Shown here in pieces: positions 1-12,608 of a stretch of DNA of 64,000 nucleotides; the first letter of the stretch is position 1, and every line of letters begins with the position of its first letter. The position numbers were made by a program, and so were the translations under genes. Origin of the DNA: Chaetoderma sp. LZ-2023a (lineage: Eukaryota; Mollusca; Caudofoveata; Chaetodermatida; Chaetodermatidae); the NCBI GenBank assembly GCA_034401795.1, contig CM067372.1, forward strand, positions 19,693,722 through 19,757,721, written 5' to 3'. Under the pieces are notes generated by a model that was given only the letters and a program-made list of their open reading frames with translations, was not told the DNA's origin and ran no database searches.

Positions 1-330
1 GATTGGTCCATGGCAGCCATGGTTTTTTTTACGAAAGAACTTCCCATGAGTAAACTTTAATGGCCCTAAGTGCCTAATCATATCTTCCAAATTTCAGCCC
101 GATTCATTCAGCGGTTTCACGAAAACTAGGTCATTCAAAGATGGCCGCCGAAGCATTTGGCCATTCAAGTTGCCTTGAACAAACTTGGTTCAGCTGTTGC
201 CCTAGATTATCTTTCACAAGTTTTCCCCCAGCAGTTTCGGAGATTCTAAATATAGGCCAAAAGCCAAGATGACAGCTGGCCAAATTGGCGGATCGGCTTC
301 ATTTGAACAAAATTTTACGTCGTAAGGAAG
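1..330 (+). repeat. Helitron-like family C, fragment cut by the window edge
   Basis: It contains the family blocks 'ttgaacaaactttaatggccct', 'aaactaggtcattcaa...atggccgcc' and 'aaaatcggccaaaatccaagatggc' in diverged form. These are shared with 4.55-6.47, 35.3-36.5 and 46.7-48.2 kb. The left end is outside the window. Confidence 0.7.
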
Positions 331-1120
331 TTATAGTATTAAGTTTATATCACTGTATAAACTATAGCGTGTAATGTGATTACAAATGTATTAACTTATT
401 ATAATAGTGGACGATGAAGCTGGCCTTTGTCTTTATATTCTCATCTCACCTGCCAAACACGAAGCGAGATATTGATATTATTACCACTGGAAGAGGGTCA
501 TTGCATTCGGATTTATCTGTCCAGAGTTGTATCTCAAAAACTACTCATCTGATTTGCCTCAAATTATAACATAACAAAGGCTGTTACTGTTTGAAGGGGA
601 TCTCTACTTTAGCCGTGATCCATATTTAAAAATCCCCTATCCAGATTGGATCCAATTGAGGATCTATGGAGATCTTGGAAACTACTGGTCTGATTTGGCA
701 TAAAATTTTAACACAAGAACAGGTGTGACTGTACACTAGGATGCTACAACTTGGGTCCTGATTTGGAAAATCACAAAAAATCTTGAATGTGACAAAAGCG
801 AGAGGCTAAGGGTCTGCAATCTCTGCTTGCTCTTGTTGTTTCATATGCAACACACCTCCAGCACACAATGCGTCCATACATCAAGTTTAGTTCCCGTATT
901 CCAGACTTCAAACTACGGCCTGGACAATAACTTTAGAGTATAATGTATCTAGTTTAGTTCCCGTATACAATGATCTCTTGAAACTATTGGCCTAGACAAA
1001 AATTATGTTCAGTGAACCATGAAAAAAGGCGGTGACTGTTCCACCAAAATTTTCACAAAGTATCCACATACCTAATTTTGCTAGTCCGTAAGACTCTAAA
1101 TTCCTGCTCCAGAAAACTGA
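331..1120. other. No gene or recognised repeat
   Basis: A+T-rich sequence with stops in all frames. Fragments such as 'aagtttagttcccgta' (near 882 and 950) recall the repeat family at 6.65-7.25 kb, but too little remains to call it. Confidence 0.4.
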
Positions 1121-1329
1121 TTTTTATACCCCGCCAAAAAAATTGGTGGGGTATTATGTAATGGCGTGGTCCGGGTGGGCGGCAATGGTTTCCTGATGAT
1201 AACGCTGAAGTTTCAAAGCAATCTGATAAACGGTAACAGAGTTATCATCAGGAAACCACTCTGCCGCCAGTCTGGACCGCGTCATTGCATAAATAATACC
1301 CCGCCAATTTTTTTGGCAGGGTATAAAAA
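1121..1329. repeat. Fold-back (palindromic) element
   Basis: The left arm begins TTTTTATACCCCGCC and the right arm ends GGCAGGGTATAAAAA. The arms are about 85 bp each and continue inward through 'GGTTTCCTGATGATAAC' and its complement. It looks like a miniature inverted-repeat element. I could not assign a superfamily or a target duplication. Confidence 0.75.
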
Positions 1330-1980
1330 TTGGTTGTTGGATTAGGTCTGGGGAAGAAAGCTATCGAAATTGACGATGATCCGGAATCCAAAATGGCCAC
1401 CAGCCACCGGTGGCCATCTTTAAAATTGGTTTCCGGATGATAAATCTGTTACTGCTTATCGGATTGCTTTGAAACTTCATAGGCTGGTTGGACTAGGGCT
1501 GGGGAGGAAAGCTATCGAAATTGACGCCAGTCCGAAATCCAAAATGGCCGCCACCCATCTTGAAAATTGTTTTCCGGATAATAAATCCGTTACTATTTAT
1601 CAAATTGTTTTGAAAGTTCCGAGGATGCCTGGACTAGGTTTGTGGAATAAACTTATTGAAATCGATGATGATCCTAAATCTAATATGGCCACCAGCGACC
1701 ATCTTGAAAATAGGTTTCTGAACAACTCCATTTCTGTTTTGTGGATTGCTTTGAAACTTCATAGGGTGACTAGACTACATCTGAGGAGCAAAACTATTGA
1801 AATAGATGATCCGAAATCCAACATGGCCGACAGCCACAAGTGGGAATCTTGAAAATTTGTTGCTGGACAATAACTCCATGGGCGTTTAGCAGATCAACTT
1901 GAAACTTCATAGGATGACAGGTTTAGGTCTGAGGAAGAAATCACTATTTTCTGATAGCTCATTCATTGGTTTGTCATGAG
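1330..1980. repeat. About 142-bp tandem repeat, interspersed family
   Basis: At least four diverged units share 'gctttgaaacttcatagg' (near 1467, 1605, 1748, 1898) and 'ctatcgaaattgacg'. A single related unit lies at 34050-34190. The open frame at 1469-1852 is a by-product of the repeats. Confidence 0.7.
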
Positions 1981-2332
1981 GGCGGGGTATTATGTGCCAT
2001 TTGCGGAGCTCTTGTTAGGGGCTGCATCTCTGGGATTTATAGATGCACATCCCTGTGATAAACAACAACTGGAATTCTCCCTATTAGACGTCTATGTACC
2101 AAATCAAAACTCCTGTGGGACATACATCAAAAGCAATATATTTCTGTTCAGCTTGTAAGATGCTATTGTTGTCCTGACGCTAACGGTAGTGTAGTCAGGA
2201 TGCCAATGCATTGTTTGCACGCTCCTTTTATCAGTTTTGTGGGCGTGTACCTGGTTTTGGTAGAATTCTATTGTTGTAGTTGGTTTATACCCTGTAATCC
2301 ATTAAGATGTACCTTGATTGATGTGAGGAATT

Positions 2333-2803
2333 TTAGCTGTGTACCGGGGAGGTGTTGTGTTGTACCCCGATTTCGAAACTATTTTGTTTCTTGTACCCGG
2401 TCTTATGTCGATGATATGATGTTCCAGGAATTTGGTCGGTTTGTACCCAGTTCTGGAGGATACATAACTTTGTTGGAAAGTTTGTATCCCATTCAATAGT
2501 TTTTTGGTGATATAATTCCTCTATCTGTAGCCGGTTTCGTGAAATAAACTCTTCAATCAGTTGCGCGCTGATATCACTTTCTTGATTGATGTTGGTAACA
2601 GGGTTCCCCGCCACTCTGGAAATCAGGGGAAACCTTGAAAATGAGCCCATTTTTCCAGTATACAGTATCAGTACTTTATTTGCTTTGCTGCAACCACCTC
2701 TTGACTTCCGAGCAACCACATTAGTGAAAATATTTCTCGAAAACTCAGGAACTTTAGTTTTGGTAGTGCTGGGAATCCTGTAAATCGTGTGTTTGTTACC
2801 CAA
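2333..2803 (-). other. Unrecognised 156-codon open frame
   Basis: This is one of the longer open frames outside the minisatellites and known mobile elements. It contains stretches such as SDISAQLIEEFISRNRLQIE and WVQTDQIPGTSYH. I recognise no domain. It has no supporting splice signals, and its local GTACCC/GGGTAC wording recurs on both strands, which suggests repeat-derived sequence. It may be a decayed mobile-element ORF. Confidence 0.2.
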
Positions 2804-3084
2804 ATTGAGACGAAAATCTCTAGTCCAAGCACCACCAGAAGCCCTGTTGTAAGTGAAACAACATTTAATGGCTATGTCTTATAAGCCCTGTCCTGAAGGC
2901 AAAGGAAGCTGCACACTTTGGACAATCATGTCGCTCCATTAAGAATTGACTCGCCATTGGAATTTCTATCGCGAATGGCTAAAGTCAATTCTTTAGTGTA
3001 GGATAACGGTGTACGTATTGTGACGTAATGCAGGTGTGATGTAACACGATTTCGTCATAAGCATCTCCAACAGGAGTTATACTA

Positions 3085-3970
3085 ACAAGATAGCGTAATA
3101 TGTTTTTACTACTTTCAGGTAAAACATGTTACGATTCAGCGTGGTTGATGCCGATCAGAACCATGTAATGCATTTGATGAATCTAGAATCTTTCATGGTC
3201 CTTGCAGAAGGGTGTGGCTTCCACGTCATCAGGATTATGACAGAGCACTTCACTGATTCAGTAATTAAATGCTGAGATCCCATGTTGTGGGAGGTTAAAA
3301 TGAACCGATGTCTTTCGAGCATTTTATCTCCCTTCAATTTTCTTTTAATACATATTTGAAATTCTCGGTTTGTTTCACCAACTTATTGTTTAGAACATTT
3401 GTTACATGTAATTAAATAGTTAAAGTTTGTCCAACTGGATCATTGTCGATAGGATTGCAGGTGTTCATCCGGGATGAATGGTTTTTTTCTCGGGTTCATG
3501 TCTGCTGGTCGGCTTTTGTAATAGTGTCATCATCTTCTGTGAGTAGAATATGCTTGCGGCCCTATGATGCAGACCACACTTGGTCAATTACTGCATTGTT
3601 CAACATGTTTACTAAGGTTTCAGTAGTTATCTGGACACGGGTAACAACTGTTCTAAACAATATGTTGGTGAAACAAAATGAGAACTTCAAATGCGTATTA
3701 CAGTACATTTAAGAACATAAAATGCTCAAAAGACACACCAGTAGCAGTTAATTTTAACCTCCCACAACATGGATCTCAGCAATCAATTACAGAATCATTG
3801 AAGTGCTCCATCACGATCCTGATGACGCAGAAGTCACACCCTTGCACAAGGACCATGAACAATTCTGGATTCATCAAATGCATTACATGGGTCTGATCGT
3901 CATCAACCACGCTGATTGATAACATGTTCTACCTTAAAGTAGTAAAAACACATTTCCATCAAAAGCAAGT
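3085..3970. repeat. Long fold-back element, arms about 320 bp
   Basis: The left arm (about 3085-3410) and the right arm (about 3645-3970) are inverted copies. 'catgtaatgcatttgatgaat' occurs forward near 3164 and in reverse near 3866, and 'cccacaacatg' and 'gtttcaccaac' are likewise mirrored. The arms are roughly 85-90% alike by eye. The 235-bp centre shows no coding sequence. Confidence 0.8.
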
Positions 3971-3989
3971 GAACTAGTGGGGAAATACT

Positions 3990-4235
3990 GTTTGTCTGAT
4001 GCAGTGGCTGACAGAACGTGTCGGAGAGGAATATAAATAACTTGAGGCATCACTGTCCGAGTCGGGAACCATGGATGCAGCTTGCATAAGAGCACTGTAG
4101 TAAACTACAGTGCTCTAGTAAACTACAGTGCTCTTATGCAAACTGCATCCATGGTTCCCGACTCGGACAGTGATACCTCAAGTTATTTATATTCCTCTCC
4201 GCGACACGTTCTGTCAGCCACTGCATCAGACAAAC
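3990..4235. repeat. Fold-back element, arms about 112 bp
   Basis: Left arm 3990-4101 and right arm 4122-4235 are nearly perfect inverted copies, for example 'gagtcgggaaccatggatgca' against its complement. The centre is a second small inversion of 'actacagtgctct'. It lies 20 bp from the preceding fold-back element. Confidence 0.85.
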
Positions 4236-4549
4236 TTCCTAGTCTCATTATGAGAAGGCTCCGAGGTTGCCAACAGAAGTGATTCTGTAACTGGTGCCGA
4301 ATCACTGAAATACCAGGCAAGGAAGCAGCAGATCAGCTAGTGAGGCTTGGAGCAAGGGAGAGCCAAACAGACAACTGTCAGCTATGGCGAAAAGAAAGCT
4401 CGTGAAAGCAGTGATGCAGCGTATCATCTACTTCAATACTGGCAGCAGGTTGTTATCATGTGACTACGAAAAGGGCATTGCCGGCTCAATGCCCACATGT
4501 ACAGAAAGCTGAAACTGGCATCTACAGCACGCTGTCCCTGCGGTCTGGA

Positions 4550-6472
4550 AGACCAAAACAAGAGTCCCAAGGGGCCTGTATCGCTCACCTGGACCATAGG
4601 CATTTCAACTAGAATGCTCTTTATCAACAAGATGGACACCAAACCGTTTATCCGACAGTTTCAAAAATTGCAAATTTGGGATCAGAATACCCAAAAACAC
4701 AAAACCAATTTCGGCCTCAAATTCCATCAAATTAAAAAATCCAATATGGACGCCAAACATGCTATTTTGATTGGCCCATGGTGTCCAGGTTTTTTTACGG
4801 ATTAACTTCCATTGAACAAACTTTAAACGCCCTTGGTCCCTAATCATATCTGCCAAATTTCGGCCCGATCCCTTCAGCGGTTCTGATGATTCTCAACTAG
4901 GTCAACCAAGATGGTCACCAAACCATTTGACCAATCAAGTTCCCTTGAACAAACTTGGTTCAGCTCGTGCCCTAAATCATATTTCATGTTTGCATCGATC
5001 CTATGTGGTTTCGGAGATTTTTAGAGGTTTCTAAAAATCGGCCAAAATCCAAGATGGCCGATCGGCTTAGTTTGAACAAAGTTGAATCTCTACACCCTAA
5101 GGATGCTTCCTGCCAAATGTAATTGAAATCGGCCAGGTAGTTCTCGAGAAGAAAACATTTTAAATTTCCCATTGCTTTAGTATGGGAGCTTTTGGCGAGA
5201 AAATTATCCGAGATGGCCGCCAAACCGTTTATCTGACAGTTTCGAAAATTTCAAATCTGAGCTCGGAATACCCCAAAACACATACAAAACCAATTTCGGC
5301 CTCAAAATCCATCAAATAAAAAAATCCAATATGGCCACCAAAAATGCTATATTTTGATTGGCCCACGGCAACCATGATTTTTGATGGATCAACTTCTCTT
5401 GAACAAACTTTAATGGCCTTTAGGCACTAATCATATCTGCCAAATTTTGGCCCGATCCTTTCAGCATTTCTGGAGAAGTAATTTTCGCTACAACTAGGTC
5501 AACCAAAATGGCCGCCAAACCATTTGACCAATCAATTTCCCTTGAACAAACTTGGTTCAGCACTTGCCCTAAATCATATTTCATGAGGTTTGCATCAATC
5601 CCCCAAGCGGCTTCGGAGATTTTTAGACGTCTCTAAAAATCGGACAAAATCCAAGATGGCCACCGGCCCAATTGGACGATCGGCTTCATTTGAACAAACT
5701 TGAATCTTTATGCCCTAAGGATGCTTCCTGCGAAATATAATTGAAATCGGCCCAGCAGTTCTCGAGAACATTTTAAATTTCCCATTGCTTTAGTATGGGA
5801 GCTTTTGGTGAGAAAATGATCCAAGATGGACGCCAAACCGTTTATCCGACAGAGGGTCGAAAATTGCAAATTTGTGATCAGAATACCGCAAAAAAACATA
5901 CAAAACCAATTTCGCCATCAAAATCCCTCAAATAAAAAAATCGAATATGGCCGCCAAACACGCTATATTTTGATTGGCCCACGGTGGCCATGTTTTTTGA
6001 CGGATCAACTTCTCTTGAACAAACTTTAATGGCCCTATGGCCCTAATCATATCTGCCAAATTTCGGCCCCATCCCTTCAGCGGTTCTGGAGAAGTCATTT
6101 TCACTACAACTAGGTCAACCAAGATGGCTGCCGAACCATTTGACCAATCAAGCCCCCTTGAACAAACTTCGTTTAGCTCTTGCCCTAGATCATATTTCAT
6201 GAGATTTGCATCAATCCCCTAAGCTGTTTCGGATAAGATTTTTAGACGTTTCCTAAAATCGGCCTAAATCCAAGATGGCCACCGGGCAAATTGGTCGATC
6301 GGGTTCATTTGAACAAACTTCGATCCCTATGCCCTAAGGATGCTTCCTGCCAAATATAATTGAAATCGGACCAGTGGTTCTTGAAGCCATTTAAAGGAAA
6401 AGTTGACGGACGATGTACAGTCGGCATGGCATAAGCTCACTTGGCCTTTCAGGCCAGGCGAGCTAAAAATGT
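4550..6472 (+). mobile_element. Helitron-like non-autonomous element (family C)
   Basis: It starts near 'acaagagtcccaaggggcct...cgctcacctgg' and ends 'ggcctttcaggccaggcgag|ctaa|aaatg'. It has internal repeats of about 0.6 kb. The 3' end has a short hairpin (GGCCT/AGGCC) about 7 nt before a terminal CTAA, as in Helitron-type rolling-circle elements. No Rep/helicase ORF is present, so the class rests on end structure only. Confidence 0.55.
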
Positions 6473-6639
6473 AACGACGACATTTGTCTCCCACGCTGGA
6501 CTAATGGTGTCCTTTCCAGTTTTAGCTATTCCCCGCCCATCTCTATGCTTAGCTCCAAGAATTTGTCCAATTCTGAAGTAAAAACCAGACGAGCTAAGCA
6601 GAATCAAAACTGTTACAGTCGGCATTTTATACCAATGTT

Positions 6640-7255
6640 ACAATGGCCTTCAGTAGAATATCATTGTACTTCATATAGGTAAACATGTGATCAAGTTAAT
6701 TTCAAGTACGGTGACCCAATCCTCACATAAGATTTTTTGAGCTACCAAAAATTTAACCGAAAAAAATAGTTTTATATTAAGGCCACAGTGAACTTGACCT
6801 TTGACCTCAACAACATTGTGCTGTATCTGGTTGATATATGTAACCATGTATCCAAGTTTAGTTACAATAGGCTGACTCAACCACTAGGTATAAAACTATG
6901 TTGAACACAACAATACTTAAAGGGAAACAATATGGAATATTATACCAATGTGGCTTTGATCTCACTATCAGTGTTCCATCCTGTTGATATATGTAATCAT
7001 GTGTCCAATTTTTGTCCCAATAGGCTGAAGCCATGGCGAGATATGAGGGTATGTTGAGTTAAACGCAAAACCTAACCGTAAAGTTTTATACCAAGGTCAC
7101 AGTGACCGCATGACCTCAATATCATTTTGCCCCATCCTCTTGATATAAGGAAGCATGTACAAGTTTAGTCCCAACAGGGTGAAAACCTGGCGAGACAAAG
7201 ATAACTGCGATTGGCCGCCGACAAACAGACAGACAAATGGAACCCATCGATATAT
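6640..7255. repeat. Interspersed repeat with internal units (family F)
   Basis: Three diverged units of about 150 bp share 'atgtaaccatgt..ccaagtttagt.ccaataggctga' and 'gaccttgacctttgacct'. It ends near 'ggcgagacaaaga...acagacagacaaatgg'. The same family is at 22.25-23.65 kb. Confidence 0.65.
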
Positions 7256-7624
7256 TGGTGAGAATTCTAATTTTTGCCAATAACAATAAAAGCAGGCCAG
7301 CTAAACAACGGCAGAGGCCGATAGAACATCAGACTATAACCACCAACCAAACCCCCCCCCCACCAACCCCCAAGATAAATGACAGTATATAAGAGATAAC
7401 ACAGAGACATGCATGATAATAATAAATCATCAGTATTAATGTCATTATTTATAAATCAATGATAGCGTAAATTTTTGTCTGTACATAATTAGATTAGAGA
7501 TTGAAAATTATTCATTATTTGTTTATTTCTTTACAACATACTTATATGTTTACAGCAGGCATATAAATTTATACTATATGAATAACGGCATCACAGCATT
7601 TGAACATTTCCAGAACTTTTTATG

Positions 7625-7844
7625 TAACCCTTTATCAGCCAAAAACGGCATCTGCAGTGGTCTTGAGAAATGTCTATTTGCAGACCAAAAGAAGACTATT
7701 TTTGAAAATTTACCACCGGAATGACTGACTCGATAAACGAGCTAGTCATTCCTGTGGTAAATTTTCAAAAATATTCTTCTCTTGGTCTGCAAATTGACAT
7801 TTTCTGAGAAAATTTAAATTTTCTTGAATAAATTTGAGGGTTAA
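7625..7844. mobile_element. piggyBac-like fold-back MITE (family A)
   Basis: It runs from 'taaccctttatcagccaaaaacgg' to 'gagggttaa'. The centre is a large palindrome: 'accggaatgactgactcg' is followed by its complement. Better copies of the family show TTAA|CCCTTTAA ends. Confidence 0.7.
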
Positions 7845-8831
7845 ATAGTTCAGATCTCACTATCACATTAAATCTTGTAGCTAATTTCAATGAATCAAAT
7901 ATCAAAAAATATTTTTACGATTTGAACTTTAACCAAAAAAAAGATCCAATGAGATTAGATTGAAACGAGGTTGTATAAATAATAGGATACTGCTAGAACA
8001 GCAGCAATTATTGCAATCCTATGCAAGGGAATTCGTAGCAGATATTAAATATGAATGACATTTTGACATGGTTAAAACTTGATGTGTCTTGTCTGTATAG
8101 CTGCGAGGAAAAATCATCACATGTCCCAAGTTGCTAAAGATTGCACACATTATTTCACAATCTTTACTACCAACCTTGATACATTGGGCCTATTAAGATG
8201 TATGTTTCGTGATGCATGTACCATTCATTAAGCACCTTTCCTATACGAATGCGTGAATAACAAATCTGCGTAATGTTACATGAAGCAGAAAACTTCCAAG
8301 TTTTCAGAAAGCATTACGTTTTCGTCAAATGTGTATTCTGTATTCGACTGGTCATCTTTCGTGAAGCAGTTTTTTGTACACTGCACATGTCGGTGAAGTT
8401 ACTGGTTTGGTTGACTTCTATCGAGTCCCTGATTCCAGGGCCTCATTCACGACATTCTAGGCTGCTTTTATTTCAATCTATTATTGCTACCTTCCAAGTT
8501 CTTACAAATGGGTGGAAAGAAGCAACGAGGAATGAAGGAGATTGCCTAAGTTTCCGGCGATCGTCAGTTGGTCGAACAGAGACATGAGCCAGGAGTCGGC
8601 CGTTTCACAGCTCTGCTCGTTACCGCCCCCTCAAGCACATGTCAGTGATGTGAGCATGGCTTAATAAGTGCACAATGAAAATTACCATACAAATAGGCCC
8701 ATTCACATTTTGTTAGGTAATATAAACAATTTCAGAACATGAATGCATTGGGCCACACACACACTCTGCTAAGGTGTGAATGTTTGCAAATTTATAAATA
8801 TCCATTTTGTGGTGAAGCACACTGACAAAAA
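7845..8831. other. No recognised gene
   Basis: An open frame of 104 codons on the plus strand at 8273-8587 has no recognisable domain, no splice support and no repeat match. Nothing else was seen. Confidence 0.3.
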
Positions 8832-10028
8832 AAGCAAACAAGAGGCCCAAGGGCCTGTGGCGCTCACCTGGACCATTAGCATTTGAACCATTTGCATTTA
8901 AATAGATATGATGGATAATTTTCGGAAAATCCAAGATGGCCACCCATAAGATTTACCAATCAAAATTCTGAACAGAAATTCTAGTGTACCTTGATAGGGT
9001 CACTCTAGCCAAATTTGTTTGAAATATGTCAAGCAACCAAGGAGAAGCAGTTTTGACAATTTCTGGTAAATTTTCACCAAAAAAATTGATCAATCAAAAT
9101 TCTGAATAGAATTTCTAGAGCCTACCACCATAGAATCCATTAGCGAAAATTTTTTAATATGTCAAGTAACTAGAGGGGTAGCAATTTGAAAATTTCCGGC
9201 ACATTTTTCATAAAATCTCAGCTTTTCATGCAAAAAATTGATGAACCAAAGTTCTGAATGGATGTTCTAGAGCCTATGACCCTTGGGTCCTTTCAGCCCA
9301 ATTTGGTTGAAATCACACAGAATGGCAAAGAGAAGAAGCATTTTGAGAATTACCGGTACACTTTTCATAAAATCAACCAAAATTCTGAATGGATGTTCTA
9401 GAGCCTATGATCATAAGATCCTTTCCGCCTAATTTGGTTAAAACCGGTAAAGATGGTCAGGAGAAGAAGCATTTTGACAATTTCCGATAAATTTTTAATA
9501 AAATCTAAGTTTTTCACCCAAAATATTTACGAATCAAAATTCTGAGTGCAATTTCTATAACCTATGACCATAGGATCCTTTCAGCCAAATTTGATTGAAA
9601 TTGATCAAACGGGTAAGGAGAAGAAGCAATTTGACAATTTCTGGTAAATTCTTTAATAAAATCTAGGATTTTCATCCAAAATAGTTATGCAACAAAATTC
9701 TGAATGGAAGTTCTAGAGCCTATGACCATAGGATTCTTTCAGCCAAATTTGATTGAAATCGGTCAAAAGGGTACAGAGAAGAAGCAATTTAACACTTTCC
9801 AGTACATTTTTAATAAAATCTAAGATTTTGACCCAAAAAATTTATGAATTGAAATTCCAAATGGAACTTCCGGATCTGAGCACAATAGCATCCTTTGAGC
9901 AAAATTTAGTTAAGATTCGGCCATTGGTTAAGGACTACTGTTTTAAAGCAAAAGCTGCCGGACGCTGGATGACAGACAGTCACCACGGCATAAGATCAAT
10001 GGTCCTTTCAGGCCAGGTGAGCTAAAAA
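8832..10028 (+). mobile_element. Helitron-like element, second subfamily
   Basis: It opens 'aagaggcccaagggcc...cgctcacctgg' and closes 'ggtcctttcaggccaggtgag|ctaa|aaatg'. It contains about six diverged units of roughly 160 bp ('ctagagcctatgaccataggatcctttcagccaaatttg').  A short extra 3' end follows at 10029-10095. Confidence 0.6.
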
Positions 10029-10179
10029 TGATATATGGACAGATGGTCACCATGGCATAAGTTCACTCAGCCATTCTGGCCAGGTGAGCTACCAAGGGAC
10101 ATGTATTGTTCACCTGTAACATCAGTATTTGAACATGAATCAGTAAAACTGATGGATGCTCCACGAAATGTATATTTAA

Positions 10180-11060
10180 AACAAGAGGCCCAATGGCCAC
10201 TGACGCTCCCCTGGACCATTACCATTTCAACCATTTGCATTTAAATCGACATAATGGATAACTTTCAGAAAATCCAATCTTTCCACCAGTAAAAATGACC
10301 AAGCAAAATTCTGAATAGATCTAGTCTACGACCATAGGATTCTTCCAGCCAAATTTGGCTAAAATCTACCAAGTGGTTTAGGAGGAGATACGTATTAGTT
10401 TCTGGATAAGTTCCACAAAATCAAAGATAGTTACCAAAAACAAATCAACCAATCAAAATTCTGAACAGAATTGCTAGAGCATACCACCGTAGGCTCCTTA
10501 ATCTTTATGCCAAATTTAGCTAAAATTTACCAACTTCATCCCAAAAACTGACTAAGCAACATTTTTAATTGGTGTTCTGGAGTCTACCACAATAGGATCC
10601 TTCTAGCCAAATTCGGTTGAAATCTGTCAAATAGTTAAGTGTTTTGACAATTTCCAGTAAATTTTTCATAAAATCCGATTTTCATCCCAAAAAATTGACC
10701 AAGCAAAATTATGAACAGAATTCTAGAACTTACTGCCATAGAGTCCTTCTAGCAAAATTTGGTTTAAATCCAGCTGAGGGGGAGATGGATTTTGACAATT
10801 CCCGGTAAATTCTTCATAAAATCTAAGATTTTCACCCAAAAAAATGTTGCCACCATATGGTCCTTCTAGCAAAATTTTGTTGAAATTCATCAAGCGGCTA
10901 AGGACAAGCTGCGTTTTGACAATTTCCGATAAATTTTCTGAATTTCTGGAGCCTATCACCATAGCATCCTTCTACCAAAATTTGGTTGAAGAGGCTGCAG
11001 AGACTGATTTTGGCCGGCGTGAACATGTGTTTTCAACCAGCATTTTTAGCCAGGGATATT
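10180..11060 (+). mobile_element. Helitron-like element, 3'-truncated copy
   Basis: It opens 'acaagaggcccaatggcc...gctcccctggacc' and carries the same internal units as the preceding element. No CTAA end was found. It runs into the 42-bp minisatellite near 11.1 kb. Confidence 0.55.
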
Positions 11061-11099
11061 AACCTAGTCTTATTTTTTGCTGGAATGACCATAGCAATC

Positions 11100-12215
11100 T
11101 ATCCAGTAGTCCTGCACGGCCAAAAGCAGATAGACTGACTGCAGCTGTACGATGGTTCTATGAGTAAGCAGATAGACTGACTGCAGCTGTAAGATGGTTC
11201 TACTAGTAAGCAGATAGATTGACTGCAGCTGTAAGATGGTTCTATGAGTAAGTAGATAGACTGACTGCAGCTGTAAGATGGTTCTACGAGTAAGCAGATA
11301 GACTGACTGCAGCTGTAAGATGGTTCTACGAGTAAGCAGATAGACTGATTGCAGCTGTACGATGGTTCTACGAGTAAGCAGATAGACTGACTGCAGCTGT
11401 AAGATGGTTCTACGAGTAAGCAGATAGACTGACTGCAGCTGTAAGATGGTTCTACGAGTAAGCAGATAGACTGACTGCAGCTGTAAGATGGTTCTACGAG
11501 TAAGCAGATAGATTGACTGCAGCTGTAAGATGGTTCTATGAGTAAGCAGATAGACTGACTGCAGCTGTAAGATGGTTCTACGAGTAAGCAGATAGACTGA
11601 CTGCAGCTGTAAGATGGTTCTACTAGTAAGCAGATAGATTGACTGCAGCTGTAAGATGGTTCTATGAGTAAGCAGATAGACTGACTGCAGCTGTAAGATG
11701 GTTCTACTAGTAAGCAGATAGACTGACTGCAGCTGTAAGATGGTTCTACGAGTAAGCAGATAGACTGACTGCATCTGTAAGATGGGTCTACGAGTAAGCA
11801 GATAGACTGACTGCAGCTGTAAGATGGTTCTACATGTAAGCAGATACTGACTGCAGCTGTAAGATGGTTCTACTAGTAAGCAGATAGACTGACTGCAGCT
11901 GTAAGATGGTTCTACATGTAAGCAGATACTGACTGCAGCTGTAAGATGGTTCTACTAGTAAGCAGATAGACTGACTGCAGCTGTAAGATGGTTCTACATG
12001 TAAGCAGATACTGACTGCAGCTGTAAGATGGTTCTACGAGTAAGCAGATAGACTGACTGCAGCTGTAAGATGGTTCTATGAGTAAGCAGATAGACTGACT
12101 GCAGCTGTAAGATGGTTCTACTAGTAAGCAGATAGACTGACTGCAGCTGTAAGATGGTTCTACATGTAAGCAGATACTGACTGCAGCTGTAAGACGGTTC
12201 TACTAGTAAAGCCGC
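11100..12215. repeat. 42-bp minisatellite, about 26 units
   Basis: The unit reads 'gtaagcagatagactgactg','cagctgtaagatggttctac' plus two bases. Variants lack 'ga' of 'atagactg' or read 'tacatg', 'tactag' or 'tacgag' at one site. Because 42 is a multiple of 3, a false 234-codon minus-strand frame arises. The array starts about 210 bp past the RRN3 stop and may lie in its 3'UTR. Each unit contains CAGCTG, an E-box core. Confidence 0.95.
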
Positions 12216-12428
12216 AGAATACACCATCTTTCAGTCACACGTTTCAACATATTTAACCAAGATTCCTGAGTTTTCCAGGGTGACCATAGCTATTTACGTA
12301 GTAGCAAATGTCAGATGGCTAGGGGCCAAAGGGTTAAAGAACCACAGTTCGCTGGCCCTAAAGGCAGGTGGTCCTTTGAGCCGGTGTGACTTGATTGAAG
12401 GAATGACTGACAGTAAATCCTCGAGCCT

Positions 12429-12608
12429 CTAAGTAAGGTGTTTGAAACCCGGTGATGCGCCATAATTCATGAAGTCCATGGGAGACTGTGGTAGAAGTGA
12501 ACATTCCGGTGAACCGATGGAAGATTTGCTCATTGAACTGCTGTCAAGGATTTTCCGTGTTTCAGTTTCAGCGTCACTTTCATCCAAAGAATCATCATCA
12601 TCATCCTC
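12429..12608 (-). CDS. RRN3: RRN3 coding exon 15 (C-terminus, stop)
   Basis: 59 codons plus the stop, after the acceptor CTCATCAG. It opens EDDDDDSLDESDAETETRK, continues SSSMSKSSIGSPECSLLPQ and SPMDFMNYG, and ends with a tail not seen in human. The Ser-rich SSSxGSP block and the SP motif mirror the human tail (SSSVGSP, QPSP), where growth-factor kinases act. No AATAAA was found in the roughly 200 bp before the next minisatellite. Confidence 0.93.
   Translation of the reverse strand, partial: EDDDDDSLDESDAETETRKILDSSSMSKSSIGSPECSLLPQSPMDFMNYGASPGFKHLT

Noticed and set aside
8273-8587. 104-codon plus-strand frame as a gene
   Set aside because: No recognised domain or splice context; length is within chance for this much sequence.
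11070-11774. 234-codon minus-strand open frame (QSVYLLTRRTILQL repeats)
   Set aside because: It is a product of a 42-bp tandem repeat without stops; no protein features outside the repeat.
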